Shown: piece after piece, positions 39,355-48,460 of the stretch
Layout: every line of letters starts with the position of its first letter
How positions within the stretch are numbered: the first letter of the stretch is position 1
NCBI GenBank assembly: GCA_036774405.1
Contig: DAIPBO010000015.1
Coordinates: forward strand, 20,062 to 84,061
DNA: 64,000 nt
Reading direction: 5' to 3'
Origin: JAAYDS01 sp012729155
GTDB lineage: Bacteria; Chloroflexota; Anaerolineae; UBA1429
Program-made: the position numbers and the translations under genes
Notes under the pieces: model-generated
Told to the model about the DNA's origin: nothing
Databases searched by the model: none
Seen by the model: only the letters and a program-made list of their open reading frames with translations

Positions 39355-40158
39355 ATGGCCGCATCTCTGACACAGATCCGCAGTCTATTGATCGATCTGG
39401 ATGGTGTGCTCTATCGGGGGCAGACAGCACTGCCTGGCGCTGCCGCCCTGCTCGACTTTTTGCGCGAGCGGGGCCTCGGCTACATGCTCGTTACGAACAA
39501 CTCGACGCTGACGCCCGAGCAGTTTCGACAGCGGTTGCTTGGCATGGGCATAGATGTGCCCACCGAGCTGATTATGACCTCGGGTGTGGCCACGGCAGCC
39601 TACCTTGCCTCTGTGGCGCCGCCAGGCACCAGGGTGAATGTGGTAGGAGAGCCTGCGCTCATCAGCGAGATCGAAAAGCGGGGCTTTGTGATGGGGGGGC
39701 GCGAGTCGCGCTATGTTGTCTGTGGGTGGGACAAGGGCATCAACTTTGAAAAGCTCAAGACCGCCACGTTGGCCATCCGTGACGGCGCCACCTTTATCGG
39801 CACCAACCCCGACAAGACTTATCCGCTGGAGAACGACATCATCCCTGGCGCGGGCAGCATCATCGCCTCGCTGGTGGCCGCCACCGATGTCGAACCCATC
39901 GTGGTAGGCAAGCCCGAGCCGTTGGCGCTCGAGCAGGCGATGCGCATTCTCGGGGCAACGCCCGCTAACACCGCCATTCTGGGAGACCGGCTCGAGACCG
40001 ATATACTCGGTGGGCGGCGCGCTGGCATGCGCACCATCTTGGTGCTCACAGGCATCTCGACCGCTGAAGAAGCACTCGCCTATACTATCGCTCCGCCAGA
40101 CTGGGTCTATAACGATCTGCCAGCCTTGCTGACAGACTGGGCCGCAGCACTGGGCTGA
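39355..40158 (+). CDS. HAD-superfamily phosphatase (NagD/PNPase-like, subclass IIA)
   Basis: 267 residues. Motif I is IDLDGVLYRG (D14, D16), motif II VTNNST, motif III VGKPEP and motif IV ILGDRLETDI, with a C2-type cap (~80-190). This is the NagD/p-nitrophenylphosphatase/phosphoglycolate phosphatase group. It dephosphorylates small metabolites; the natural substrate is unknown. The start at 39355 follows AAAGGCAGG. A classical terminator follows. Confidence 0.88.
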   Translation: MAASLTQIRSLLIDLDGVLYRGQTALPGAAALLDFLRERGLGYMLVTNNSTLTPEQFRQRLLGMGIDVPTELIMTSGVATAAYLASVAPPGTRVNVVGEPALISEIEKRGFVMGGRESRYVVCGWDKGINFEKLKTATLAIRDGATFIGTNPDKTYPLENDIIPGAGSIIASLVAATDVEPIVVGKPEPLALEQAMRILGATPANTAILGDRLETDILGGRRAGMRTILVLTGISTAEEALAYTIAPPDWVYNDLPALLTDWAAALG

Positions 40159-40172
40159 GCGCCGAGAAGCCA

Positions 40173-40205
40173 AGAGGCGCACCCCGCGAGGTGCGCCTCT
40201 TTTTG
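40173..40205 (+). terminator. Rho-independent terminator of the HAD gene
   Basis: 11-bp stem AGAGGCGCACC/GGTGCGCCTCT with a 6-base loop, followed by TTTTT. Confidence 0.9.
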
Positions 40206-40215
40206 ATGCCGTAGG

Positions 40216-41208
40216 CTAGATGGCAATAGGCTCGCTCAACATCGCTTTGAGCAAGCGCACGCTGTTGAGCACATCGCCGTGGTCGACCATCTCTGATGGC
40301 GTGTGGATGTGCCGACAGGGGATCGACAGGCACCCAGAGGGGATGCCCGCTCGCGTGGTCTGGATCACCATCGCATCGGTAGTGCCTGCATCGAGCACCT
40401 CGCGCTGGTATGGAATGCCCGCCGCCTCGGCAGAGCGAATCATCCAGTCTTTGACGCCCTCGTGAGCGATCATGCCCGAGTCCTTGATCTTGACGGCGGG
40501 GCCGCCACCCAACTCAACGGCCATAAAGGCCGCTTTGGGGGTATCGCCAGTGTCTGTCACGTCGATGGCCACGGCCACATCGGGATCGATGCCAAACGCA
40601 GCGGTCATGGCGCCACGCGGGCCCACCTCTTCTTGCGTCGTGAACACGGCATAGACATCATTGGGCGTGTCGCCGAGCTCGATCAGCGTTTGGGCCGCCA
40701 CAGCACAGGCGATGCGGTCGTCCATCGCCTTGGCGACGAGACGTTTGCCCAGATCCACCATAGGGCGGTCAAAACAGCAGATGTCGCCCACCTCGACGGG
40801 AGCATCGGCTGGCGATGTGGCTCCCAGGTCGATGAACAGCTCTTCCATCTTGGGCAGTTCGCGCTTCTGCAGCCAGTACTCCCAGCCCACCACGCCCGTG
40901 GCGCCATTGGCAAAGCGCACACGGTTGCCCAGCAACGTCAGCGGAGAGACGCCGCCCACGGTCTGGAAGCGGGCAAAGCCCTTGCGGTCTATATGGCTGA
41001 CCACGAGGCCGATCTCATCCATGTGCGCCGCCAGCATCACCCGTAGGCCGCCGCCAGAGCCCTTTTTGTAGGCGATGAGGTTGCCCATGTTATCGCTGCG
41101 CACCTCATCCACAAAAGGGCGCACCAGATCGGCCAGCAGGGCGCTCACGACGCTTTCGCGCCCCGAAGGGCCAAAGGCCTCGACCAAAGTCTTGATCATG
41201 TCTTTCAT
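40216..41208 (-). CDS. M42-family metallo-aminopeptidase, copy 3
   Basis: 330 residues with the M42 (TET peptidase/glutamyl aminopeptidase/CelM) pattern: AAHMDEIGLVV (zinc His, Asp), KAMDDRIACAVA (bridging Asp), TQEEVGPRGA (catalytic and zinc Glu), AIDVTDTGDTP, and a late zinc His in IPCRHIHTPSEMV. These enzymes form dodecameric tetrahedra that trim peptides after the proteasome or Clp protease. It overlaps the previous M42 gene by 4 bases and is the last of three. Confidence 0.92.
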   Translation of the reverse strand: MKDMIKTLVEAFGPSGRESVVSALLADLVRPFVDEVRSDNMGNLIAYKKGSGGGLRVMLAAHMDEIGLVVSHIDRKGFARFQTVGGVSPLTLLGNRVRFANGATGVVGWEYWLQKRELPKMEELFIDLGATSPADAPVEVGDICCFDRPMVDLGKRLVAKAMDDRIACAVAAQTLIELGDTPNDVYAVFTTQEEVGPRGAMTAAFGIDPDVAVAIDVTDTGDTPKAAFMAVELGGGPAVKIKDSGMIAHEGVKDWMIRSAEAAGIPYQREVLDAGTTDAMVIQTTRAGIPSGCLSIPCRHIHTPSEMVDHGDVLNSVRLLKAMLSEPIAI

Positions 41209-42248
41209 GACAGGCTCCCTTGAATGCGCTGCAGGGCGGCCGCCATCAGGCGGTGGGTATTCTCCAGATCGTTCAGGCTGAGGATGCTCACGGGGGCATG
41301 AATGTTACGGCAGGGCACCGCCACCGTCACTGCGGGCACGCCTTCGCGCGATAGGTGGATAGCGCCTGCGTCGGTGCCTCCCGCCGCCGCTTTCTTGAAC
41401 TGGTAGGGAATGCCCTCTTCGCGGGCGGTCTCTACCAGCAGATCAACAAGACGACGATCGGCGATGAAACTGCGATCCATAAAGGTGATGGCTGGGCCCT
41501 TACCCACCTCAGTGACGTGGCTGGTGTCCTCGTCTCCCTTGGGCAGGTCATCGCAGATGGTCCCTTCGAGCACAAACGCGAGATCGGGCTCAATGCCATA
41601 GGCCGCCACGCGGGCGCCGCGCAGGCCCACCTCTTCTTGGGCAGTGAACACGGCATACAGGTCGATGGCATAGTCGTGCTGCAATAGCTCGACGAGCACC
41701 GCACAGCCGGCACGGTCGTCGAGCGCCTTGCCCTTGACGCAGCGCAACGCGCCTGGCTCTAGCGCCTCGTAGGTGGTGCGAAAGGTGATGGGATCGCCCA
41801 GCGAGACGAGCCTTTCGGCTGCGCTCTGACTGGTGGCGCCGATATCGATGGCCGCACGCGAAAGATCGGGCGCTGCCTCGCGCTCCTTCCGTGCGATGAG
41901 GTGAATGGGACGGTAGCCGATAACGCCAGGCACAGCGGCCTGGCCGATGAGCACCTGCTTGGATAGCAGGATGCGGTCGTCGATGCCGCCCACTTTGTCA
42001 AAGCGAACGGTGCCGTCCTTGTTGACGCCCGTGACGATCAGGCCGATCTCGTCCATATGAGCAGCCACCATCACCTTGAGCGGCCGACCCTCGACCGGCC
42101 GCCTTGCCCTGCGCAGGCAGATGAGGTTGCCCAGGGTATCGACGCGCTGTTCATCTACCAGGCCATCGATGGCCGCTTCGATGATCTCGCGCACCTCACG
42201 CTCACAGCCCGAAATGCCACGGGCGTCTGAAAGCTGTTGTAGCAGCAT
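41205..42248 (-). CDS. M42-family metallo-aminopeptidase, copy 2
   Basis: 347 residues. Zinc and catalytic motifs are AAHMDEIGLIV, KALDDRAGCAVL, TAQEEVGLRGA and VPCRNIHAPVSIL. It is clearly paralogous to its two neighbours but diverged (about one-third identity by eye). Specificity cannot be read directly; neighbouring paralogues often prefer acidic, basic or neutral N-termini. It overlaps copy 3 by 4 bases. Confidence 0.92.
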   Translation of the reverse strand: MLLQQLSDARGISGCEREVREIIEAAIDGLVDEQRVDTLGNLICLRRARRPVEGRPLKVMVAAHMDEIGLIVTGVNKDGTVRFDKVGGIDDRILLSKQVLIGQAAVPGVIGYRPIHLIARKEREAAPDLSRAAIDIGATSQSAAERLVSLGDPITFRTTYEALEPGALRCVKGKALDDRAGCAVLVELLQHDYAIDLYAVFTAQEEVGLRGARVAAYGIEPDLAFVLEGTICDDLPKGDEDTSHVTEVGKGPAITFMDRSFIADRRLVDLLVETAREEGIPYQFKKAAAGGTDAGAIHLSREGVPAVTVAVPCRNIHAPVSILSLNDLENTHRLMAAALQRIQGSLS

Positions 42249-42257
42249 GCTCTCCTC

Positions 42258-43313
42258 CTACAGCATCGGGGCAGAGACGTCAGCGCTGTCGAGCGCGACG
42301 ATGGCCCTCGCCATCAGCCGGCCAGTGCGCTGGATGTCTCGCAGGCACACCGTCTCGACCGACGTGTGCATATAGCGCAGCGGCACCGACAGCAGCCCTG
42401 TGGGTACGCCTTCGCGGGCCACCTGGATCGCCCAGGCGTCGGTGCCCGTCTGGCCGGCAGCCACCTCAACCTGGTATTTGATCTCATGTTCTTTGGCCGT
42501 CTGTACGAGCAGCTCGTAGATGGATGGATGGATGTTGGGCCCCATGGCAATGGCCGGTCCACCATCCATCTCGACTGACTCATCATCAGACACCCCAACC
42601 TGGGCGCCAAAGCCCACATCCACGGCGATGGCCGCGTCTGGCGCTGTGTGATAGGCGCTGACGATGGCGCCGCGCAGGCCCAGTTCCTCTTGGGTGGTGG
42701 CCACCGCATACACGTCCCAACCGTGCCGCAGGCGACTCAGCTCTTGCAGGCACACCGTCAGTGTGGCCACGCCGGCGCGGTCGTCCATGGCCTTGCCCGA
42801 GAGATAGCCCTCGGCCAGCGCGATGGTCTCACGACGCATCGACACGAGGTCGCCCACCTGCACCAGATGCGGCACCTCCTCGGCAGTGAGCCCCGTGTCG
42901 ATAAAGAGCTTGTCGGTCGGCACGGCAGTGCGGCGCTCTTGCTCGCCGAGCACGTGGGGCGGGCGGCTCGAGATAACGCCGATCAGCTCGCGCCGGCCGT
43001 GGACCGTCACCTCCTGACCCAGCACGGTGCGCAGGTCTACCCCGCCTACGCGCGTAAAGCGCAAAAAGCCGCCTTCATAGCCGGTCACCATCAGGCCGAT
43101 CTCGTCCATGTGGGCCGCCAGCATGATAGCGCGCCTGGGAGTGCCCTCCGCAGGCTCGCCGCGCTTGAGCGCCATCAGGTTGCCCAGGGCATCGGTCTCA
43201 AAAGCGTCGACGAGCGGATCCCAGGCCTTTTGCACCAGAGAGCGCACATCGCCCTCATAGCCCGATAGGCCGGTGGCCATGGTGAGTTCTTTGAGATGCG
43301 CAACAAGGTCCAT
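42258..43313 (-). CDS. M42-family metallo-aminopeptidase, copy 1
   Basis: 351 residues from the ATG at 43313 (AAGGAAG in front). Motifs are AAHMDEIGLMV, KAMDDRAGVATL, TTQEELGLRGA, AVDVGFGAQ and VPLRYMHTSVETV. It is 9 bases upstream of copy 2. The family fold and active-site residues are complete, so it should be an active aminopeptidase. The three genes could form mixed or separate TET complexes. Confidence 0.92.
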   Translation of the reverse strand: MDLVAHLKELTMATGLSGYEGDVRSLVQKAWDPLVDAFETDALGNLMALKRGEPAEGTPRRAIMLAAHMDEIGLMVTGYEGGFLRFTRVGGVDLRTVLGQEVTVHGRRELIGVISSRPPHVLGEQERRTAVPTDKLFIDTGLTAEEVPHLVQVGDLVSMRRETIALAEGYLSGKAMDDRAGVATLTVCLQELSRLRHGWDVYAVATTQEELGLRGAIVSAYHTAPDAAIAVDVGFGAQVGVSDDESVEMDGGPAIAMGPNIHPSIYELLVQTAKEHEIKYQVEVAAGQTGTDAWAIQVAREGVPTGLLSVPLRYMHTSVETVCLRDIQRTGRLMARAIVALDSADVSAPML

Positions 43314-43357
43314 AGAGCTTCCTTTCGGACGCGCGAGAGGTGCGGTTAGCGCTGCGC

Positions 43358-43669
43358 TCAAGGCGTCGCCGTGGGCGTCAGGGTGGGGAAGAGCGTCGGT
43401 GTATTGGTGGGCGCGGCGCTGGGCGCCACGGTGGGTGGCTCGCTGGTGGGCTCGACTGGTGCCTCTGGCTCTTCTGTAGGGGGAGCCACCAGGCTGGCGA
43501 CTGTGGGTGTGGGCATGTCGGCCGGAGACATCATGGTTTTGCGCACATACAGGCTCAAGGCGCCCAGCGCATACAACAGCACCACGATGAACGAACCGGC
43601 TATCCAGGCGGCACGTTTGGCGCGGGCCACGTCAGAGCGAGCGACGAGACGATCCCACCATGTGGTCAT
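43358..43669 (-). CDS. Small single-pass membrane protein with Thr/Pro-rich tail
   Basis: 103 residues beginning MTTWWDRLVARSD. One membrane helix (~20-42: WIAGSFIVVLLYALGALSLYV) is followed by a low-complexity extracytoplasmic tail of Pro, Thr, Glu, Val and Ala (PTEEPEAPVEPTSEPP; ending TPTATP). No family is recognised. The tail is typical of Chloroflexi exported proteins and may be glycosylated. Context is between a small unknown gene and the M42 genes. Confidence 0.6.
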   Translation of the reverse strand: MTTWWDRLVARSDVARAKRAAWIAGSFIVVLLYALGALSLYVRKTMMSPADMPTPTVASLVAPPTEEPEAPVEPTSEPPTVAPSAAPTNTPTLFPTLTPTATP

Positions 43670-43713
43670 GCCGTTACTGACCTGCGACGCAGTTGCTGAG
43701 GCACGATGCCTGC

Positions 43714-44025
43714 CTAGACGGGGCGTCCATCGAACGAACGCAGCAGCGAGGTGAGTGCTTTGCGGGCGTTGAGTAGATAGTTGAGGTTGCTCCACGAATC
43801 ACGAACCTGATCGGGCACTTGATTGTCAGACCACCCCATGGCCGAGACCATCTGGTCTTCGGTGCCCAGATAGTCGTAGAGGATATCGATCTGCTCGTCG
43901 AGCAGCGAGAGATTGTAGAGCAGCAACGCATACATGGCACGGGGCGATACGGTGTGATCGCCACGCGAACCTCCGGCGGCCGCCAACAGGCTAGCCACTT
44001 CAGCGTCGCGGATCAAACGTGCCAT
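43714..44025 (-). CDS. Hypothetical 103-residue soluble protein
   Basis: Not recognised. The sequence is helical (NLSLLDEQIDILYDYLGTEDQM, split: NLSLLDEQIDILYDYL) with no membrane segment and no Cys. It has a strong GGAGG ribosome-binding site and lies 75 bases after mltG on the same strand. Composition resembles its neighbours, so it is probably a genuine native gene. Confidence 0.6.
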   Translation of the reverse strand: MARLIRDAEVASLLAAAGGSRGDHTVSPRAMYALLLYNLSLLDEQIDILYDYLGTEDQMVSAMGWSDNQVPDQVRDSWSNLNYLLNARKALTSLLRSFDGRPV

Positions 44026-44100
44026 GCAGAACCTCCATCAATGCTTCGGGCGATGCTATCACCAAGGAAGGGCGATGTCAACTCGAAAGCCTGGCATGGC

Positions 44101-45264
44101 TCAGGGCACCTGGCCGCCGACCTGCTCGATATTCCGCACGTGCTCCTCGTATGTCTCGGCGAACACGTGCGAGCCGTCGCCCTGCGCCACAAAAAAACGA
44201 TAGGGCGTGTCTACCGGCTGCAGCGCAGCCTCGATGGCCCCCAGCCCTGGGTTACAGATGGGCGAAGGCGGCAGCCCTGGGTTCAGATAGGTGTTGTACG
44301 GTGAGGCGATCGACGAGTACTCTTCAATCGTCAACGGGCGCCACCAGTCGTCGGCCTCGGCATCGTAGCCGCGCGCGTATTGCACGGTGGGGTCGGCCTG
44401 CAGATACATGCCGTCCTCGAGGCGTTTGGCGTACACGCCGGCGATGAGTGGTTGCTCGTCTGCTACGACTGCTTCGCGCTCGACGATACTGGCGAGTGTG
44501 ACCACCTCATACACGCTGCGCCCCGTGGCGTTGGCACGCGCGAGCATGTCGGCTGGCATGCGCCCCTGCCAGGTGCTCACCATGATCTCGACAATACGCG
44601 CTGCGCTGGCATTGAGCGGGAACTGATAAGTGTCGGGAAAGAGAAACCCCTCTATGCTGGCGGGGCTGCCTGCAGGGCGGTCATCGAGCAGCGGGTTACC
44701 GCTCACGCCGCTGCGCACCGCCGCCAAAAAGGCCTCGGCTTCGACGACGTCGCTCTCGTCGAGCAGGGCGGCGATCTGCTCGGCTCGCAGACCCTCGGGC
44801 ACCGTCACGGTCACAGCGGGGAGCCTGCCATGCTGCAGATTGCGTACCATCTGCTCCATGGTCATGTCGGGCCGCAGCTCGAACACGCCTGCCTGAATAT
44901 CACTATCCGCGCCCCAGTATTGCACCATGCGCCGGAATAGCTCAGCGTTGCTCACCAAACCCTCGCGCTCCAGACGCTGCGCGATGCCAGTTAACGTCTC
45001 GCCCGAACGAATGACAAAGGTGCGCTCGCGGCTATCGTCGGGGTTGGCGGGAGCGTTCATCTGGTCGCCATACATCTGGCGAAGATACAGCCCGATGGCC
45101 CAGCGCTCAACCCTGCTGGCGGTGATCTCAAAGGGCGTATCGCGTTTGGTCTCGTCGGCAGCTTGCCAGGTGTACCAGAGCCCTGCCGTAACGATCAGGC
45201 CGACGGCCAGCAACGTCAGGGCAGCTGTGAGCACCCGCAGCGTCCAGCGCAAGGCGTTGTTCAT
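44101..45264 (-). CDS. mltG: Endolytic murein transglycosylase
   Basis: 387 residues. An N-terminal membrane anchor (~8-32) is followed by a LysM-like segment (VIRSGETLTGIAQRLEREGLV) and the YceG domain, with EGFLFPDTYQF, catalytic Glu262 in ASIVEREA, YLQADPTVQYA and the C-terminal SPYNTYLNPGLPPSPICNPG. It cleaves nascent glycan strands and probably ends peptidoglycan polymerisation. It overlaps ruvX by 4 bases, a very common pairing. Confidence 0.94.
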   Translation of the reverse strand: MNNALRWTLRVLTAALTLLAVGLIVTAGLWYTWQAADETKRDTPFEITASRVERWAIGLYLRQMYGDQMNAPANPDDSRERTFVIRSGETLTGIAQRLEREGLVSNAELFRRMVQYWGADSDIQAGVFELRPDMTMEQMVRNLQHGRLPAVTVTVPEGLRAEQIAALLDESDVVEAEAFLAAVRSGVSGNPLLDDRPAGSPASIEGFLFPDTYQFPLNASAARIVEIMVSTWQGRMPADMLARANATGRSVYEVVTLASIVEREAVVADEQPLIAGVYAKRLEDGMYLQADPTVQYARGYDAEADDWWRPLTIEEYSSIASPYNTYLNPGLPPSPICNPGLGAIEAALQPVDTPYRFFVAQGDGSHVFAETYEEHVRNIEQVGGQVP

Positions 45265-45686
45265 GTATTCCTGCTCATCTGATGGTCGATATAGTCCTGC
45301 AGCAACACTGCCGCAGCCACTGCGTCTACCTGCTGGGCGCGCTTCTGCGGCGACAGCCCCTCGGCAGAGAGGATCTCGTTGGCACGTCGGGTGGTCTCTC
45401 GTTCATCATGAAAGATGATGGGCACCGCCACATGCTGCTCCAAGCCGCGCACAAAGGCGCGCGTTGAGGCGACCTGTTTGCCCTCGCTGCCGTCGGGCAG
45501 CAACGGCAGCCCCACCACGATGGCTCTGATGCCTTGCTGGCTAACCAGTGCGGCAATGCGCACAAAGCCGCCTGGCCCGCGGCGACGCGGAATCATCTCC
45601 AGCGGGCGCGCCAGCTGTTCCAGCTCGTCAGAGATGGCGACGCCGGTACGCTCATCGCCCACGTCGAGTGCCAGTAGCCGCGTCAT
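45261..45686 (-). CDS. ruvX: Putative pre-16S rRNA nuclease YqgF/RuvX
   Basis: 141 residues. RNase H-like fold with LLALDVGDERTGVA, then AIVVGLPLLPDGSEG, then FHDERETTRRA, then DAVAAAVLLQDYID. It is thought to finish 16S rRNA 5'-end processing; some members act on DNA junctions. It overlaps both neighbours by 4 bases, giving the alaS...ruvX-mltG synteny known from Firmicutes. Confidence 0.92.
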   Translation of the reverse strand: MTRLLALDVGDERTGVAISDELEQLARPLEMIPRRRGPGGFVRIAALVSQQGIRAIVVGLPLLPDGSEGKQVASTRAFVRGLEQHVAVPIIFHDERETTRRANEILSAEGLSPQKRAQQVDAVAAAVLLQDYIDHQMSRNT

Positions 45687-47176
45687 GGGGCACCGGCGTC
45701 GACTGCTACGCTGATACGCACGGGCAGCACCGGCAGGCGCTCCCAACGCGGCGGCAACACTGTGACCTTGGGCGCAGCGGCCAACTCGAAACTGTCGCTC
45801 AACCAGGCCGTGGCTGTGTCGACCTCTTGGCCGCGCACCCCGTGGCGCACGCTGTCCACCTCGATCACCTGTGCCAGGCTGCCTCGTGCCATCACGTCAA
45901 AGGTGATCTCGCCGCCCTGCACAGAGACCTGCTCCGAGGGTTGGAGCGCAAGCGTGTCTTCCACCAGACGCAGATCGGCTTTGCCCTGCGCCTCTAGCAT
46001 GCGCGTGGCCAGTAACTCTAGGTCGCGTGAACGGATGGCCTCGCCGCGCGCCACCACCTTCATGGTCATTGAGACGATCTCGCTGCGCTGGTCGAGCACC
46101 TGATCGTGCTTGTATGACATGACCTGCACGTCGAGCGAGGCCTGCACGATCGACTCTCCCTCCTCAAGCTCGTCGGCCAGTTGCTGTCTGGCGAGCTCAG
46201 TCAGGCGCGCCAACGCCTCATCATAGAGCGCGTTCTGATCCTCGGCGCTCACCCTCGCGATCTCTCGCATCGCCCCACCGCTGGTGGCGCTGTCGTTGAT
46301 CACCTCAAGAGAGGAAGCCAACCCCCCCTCGATAATGTTGATGGTCAGGGCGCGCACATTGCCCACAGGGCCAGCGTCGGCCGCCATGATGGGCACCCTC
46401 ACGGTGGCGTTGTACTGCGCCGGCAACGAGGCATCGTTCACCGTGTAAAAGCGGGCCGTTTGCCCCGATCCGGTGCGCACATACGTGCCCTTGGGGATGC
46501 TCACTGCCTGGTCCGAGCGGTTGGCAAAAACGACATCGCCCGCGGCAAAGGTGTCGGGCTCGGTGGCACGGCCAGTGGTGGCCTGCTGCGCTACATCCTC
46601 GACGATCACCTGTACCATACGGGCGGGCAGCAGGGCCTGTCCATAGTCGATCTCGGTGCGCAACGGGCTGGCCGTCACCGTGAACCTCACCTCGGCAGCC
46701 TGGGTGATGGGCTGCAGGGTGATCTCAGCACTGGGCAACACCACGGCAATGGTGGCCGCAATGATGCCCAGCAGCAAAAGCGCGCCGAGCAAACCCGCTG
46801 CAAACGCGGCCAGCCCCAGGTGGCGCGGGCGCCTGAACTGTGCAGCCGAGAGCGTGCGCACCTCGGCGTGGCTGTCTTTGCCCTCGACGCGCTGCACGCT
46901 CCGCTGCAGCGCCGGCGGCAACATGATGTACGGCGGCAGGCCGGCCTCGCGGGCCAGTTGGCGCACCTGGCTGCGCAGGCTCACCAGCCGCAGGTCGACG
47001 CCGACCTCGCTGGCCGCGTGGCCCAGGCGTCGCAGGTTGAGCAGGTTCTGGGCCCAGCGAGTTCTCCAGGGCAGCACCAGCCAAACCTGGTCGCCCGCCC
47101 TGTGGCGCCGCACCAGGCTGGCGGCAACGCTGACTGTCACATGACGCTGCAAGCGATAGACGTGTATCGACGCCAA
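45683..47176 (-). CDS. Single-pass membrane protein with baseplate J/gp47-like region
   Basis: 497 residues from a TTG start at 47176, supported by GGGAGG seven bases before it; no ATG fits. Residues ~1-115 are basic and cytosolic. A strong membrane helix follows (~120-147, GLLGALLLLGIIAATIAVVL). The rest is an extracytoplasmic beta-rich domain including GDVVFANRSDQAVSIPKGT and PVGNVRALTINIIEGG, resembling the baseplate J/gp47 annotation given to Chloroflexi proteins. Its role is unknown; position between an FtsA-like gene and ruvX-mltG hints at cell-wall or division function. Confidence 0.65.
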   Translation of the reverse strand: MASIHVYRLQRHVTVSVAASLVRRHRAGDQVWLVLPWRTRWAQNLLNLRRLGHAASEVGVDLRLVSLRSQVRQLAREAGLPPYIMLPPALQRSVQRVEGKDSHAEVRTLSAAQFRRPRHLGLAAFAAGLLGALLLLGIIAATIAVVLPSAEITLQPITQAAEVRFTVTASPLRTEIDYGQALLPARMVQVIVEDVAQQATTGRATEPDTFAAGDVVFANRSDQAVSIPKGTYVRTGSGQTARFYTVNDASLPAQYNATVRVPIMAADAGPVGNVRALTINIIEGGLASSLEVINDSATSGGAMREIARVSAEDQNALYDEALARLTELARQQLADELEEGESIVQASLDVQVMSYKHDQVLDQRSEIVSMTMKVVARGEAIRSRDLELLATRMLEAQGKADLRLVEDTLALQPSEQVSVQGGEITFDVMARGSLAQVIEVDSVRHGVRGQEVDTATAWLSDSFELAAAPKVTVLPPRWERLPVLPVRISVAVDAGAP

Positions 47177-47202
47177 CGATCCTCCCGTTACAGGCCAACG
47201 CC

Positions 47203-48447
47203 TTACGATGCGCTGCGCCAGTCGATGATGTCGAGCAACGCTCGGTCGAGCTCGCCGCCGGGGCCGTACTGTCGGGCCACATAGTGGGCCAACGACCAGG
47301 ATGGCAGCAGCGCTGGCCCATAGGTCTGCCGTGTCCAGTTCATCACCCGATCGTTCCTGTAATTCTCGAGCGTGGCGAGGCGTGGACAGCGCGCCAGGCC
47401 CAGTGCTTGCTCCCAATAGGGCGTTTCGAGGGCGAGCAGGGCCTCTGACGCCTTATGAGAGAGGTCCAGACCATAGTGCTGGTCTGGCAACCCAGGGCCA
47501 CGCTCCTCTGGAGGCACGAGCTCGCACAGCCCGTCGAGCCATGCCTGCAGGGCGCGCCAATAGCGGCGCGCCAGGCGGTCGAGCCCTTCACGATCGAGCC
47601 TGCCAGCACGATATTCGTGCATGAGCTGTAGACGCTCCTCGCGCTGCAGCGGCAGGCCCTCGAGCGTCGCGTCGATGATGCCCATGGCGCCCTCATCGCT
47701 GCGGGCCGACCAGACGATGCGCCCCTGATGCAGGCGATCGAGATACGCCTCATTCTCATCGAGCAGCACCAGCAGAGCGTCGCCCAGCGGAGCGGCCAGC
47801 GCCACGCGCTGCGGTACAATGCTCGCTAACGAAATCTGCAGCTTGGCCGACAGCGCCTCGAGGGTGCGCACCCATTCGATGGGCGCCGCAAAGAAACACA
47901 GGTCGGCCTCTAGCAGCGTGCCCTGCAGGCTGACGGGGTCGAGCACCTGGTGGCCGTCGACGCGCACCTGTGCTGGTACGCCGCAGGTGATCACATAGCG
48001 CTCGAGCTGTTTCTGCTGATCCAGACGGTCGAGCGCTTCTCGATACCCACGCCGCAAGAGGTCGCGCACTTCGTCGAGCTTGATCGGCTGCGTGGGGCGG
48101 TTGCGCTCACGTCGCGGCCTTACGGCGGCGCTCAAGGTGATGCTGTCGGGCACGCTCATGGTGACGGTGTCGGCCACCACCTTGCGCTGATAGTTGCCGT
48201 GCTCGGTCATATCCTCGGCCTGCGTCAGCGCCAGGTCTGCCCCAATAAACCATCGCTCGGGATCAGGGAACTGCGCGCGGCCCAACCCGTGTACGGGAGA
48301 CACGCCCACGCCCAGCACATCGGCAATGCCGTGCGATAGCTTCACCACGGCTCCGCGCACATGGTCACGCTCCCATGTGAGCAAGCTATGAAAATGAGGC
48401 GAGCTCTCGGATGTGGGAGCGCGGCGCCGCTGGAGCCAACTCAGCAT
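47203..48447 (-). CDS. FtsA/PilM-like actin-fold protein (tentative)
   Basis: 414 residues starting MLSWLQRRR. I do not firmly recognise it. The N-terminal GAVVKLSHGIADVLGVGVSP could be an actin-like phosphate-1 loop and the segment RKVVADTVTMSVPDS a SHS2-type strand. A later stretch, SLASIVPQRVALAAPLGDALLVLLDENEAYL, resembles FtsA/PilM subdomain layout. No membrane segment is seen. It lies 13 bases after alaS and 26 bases before the membrane protein, so the two may act together. An FtsA-domain assignment is inferred and needs a profile search. Confidence 0.5.
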   Translation of the reverse strand: MLSWLQRRRAPTSESSPHFHSLLTWERDHVRGAVVKLSHGIADVLGVGVSPVHGLGRAQFPDPERWFIGADLALTQAEDMTEHGNYQRKVVADTVTMSVPDSITLSAAVRPRRERNRPTQPIKLDEVRDLLRRGYREALDRLDQQKQLERYVITCGVPAQVRVDGHQVLDPVSLQGTLLEADLCFFAAPIEWVRTLEALSAKLQISLASIVPQRVALAAPLGDALLVLLDENEAYLDRLHQGRIVWSARSDEGAMGIIDATLEGLPLQREERLQLMHEYRAGRLDREGLDRLARRYWRALQAWLDGLCELVPPEERGPGLPDQHYGLDLSHKASEALLALETPYWEQALGLARCPRLATLENYRNDRVMNWTRQTYGPALLPSWSLAHYVARQYGPGGELDRALLDIIDWRSAS

Positions 48448-48460
48448 AATCGCAACCTGC

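Noticed and set aside
40216..43313. Three M42 genes as remnants of one frameshifted gene
   Set aside because: Each copy is full length with its own complete zinc and catalytic motifs and ribosome-binding site.
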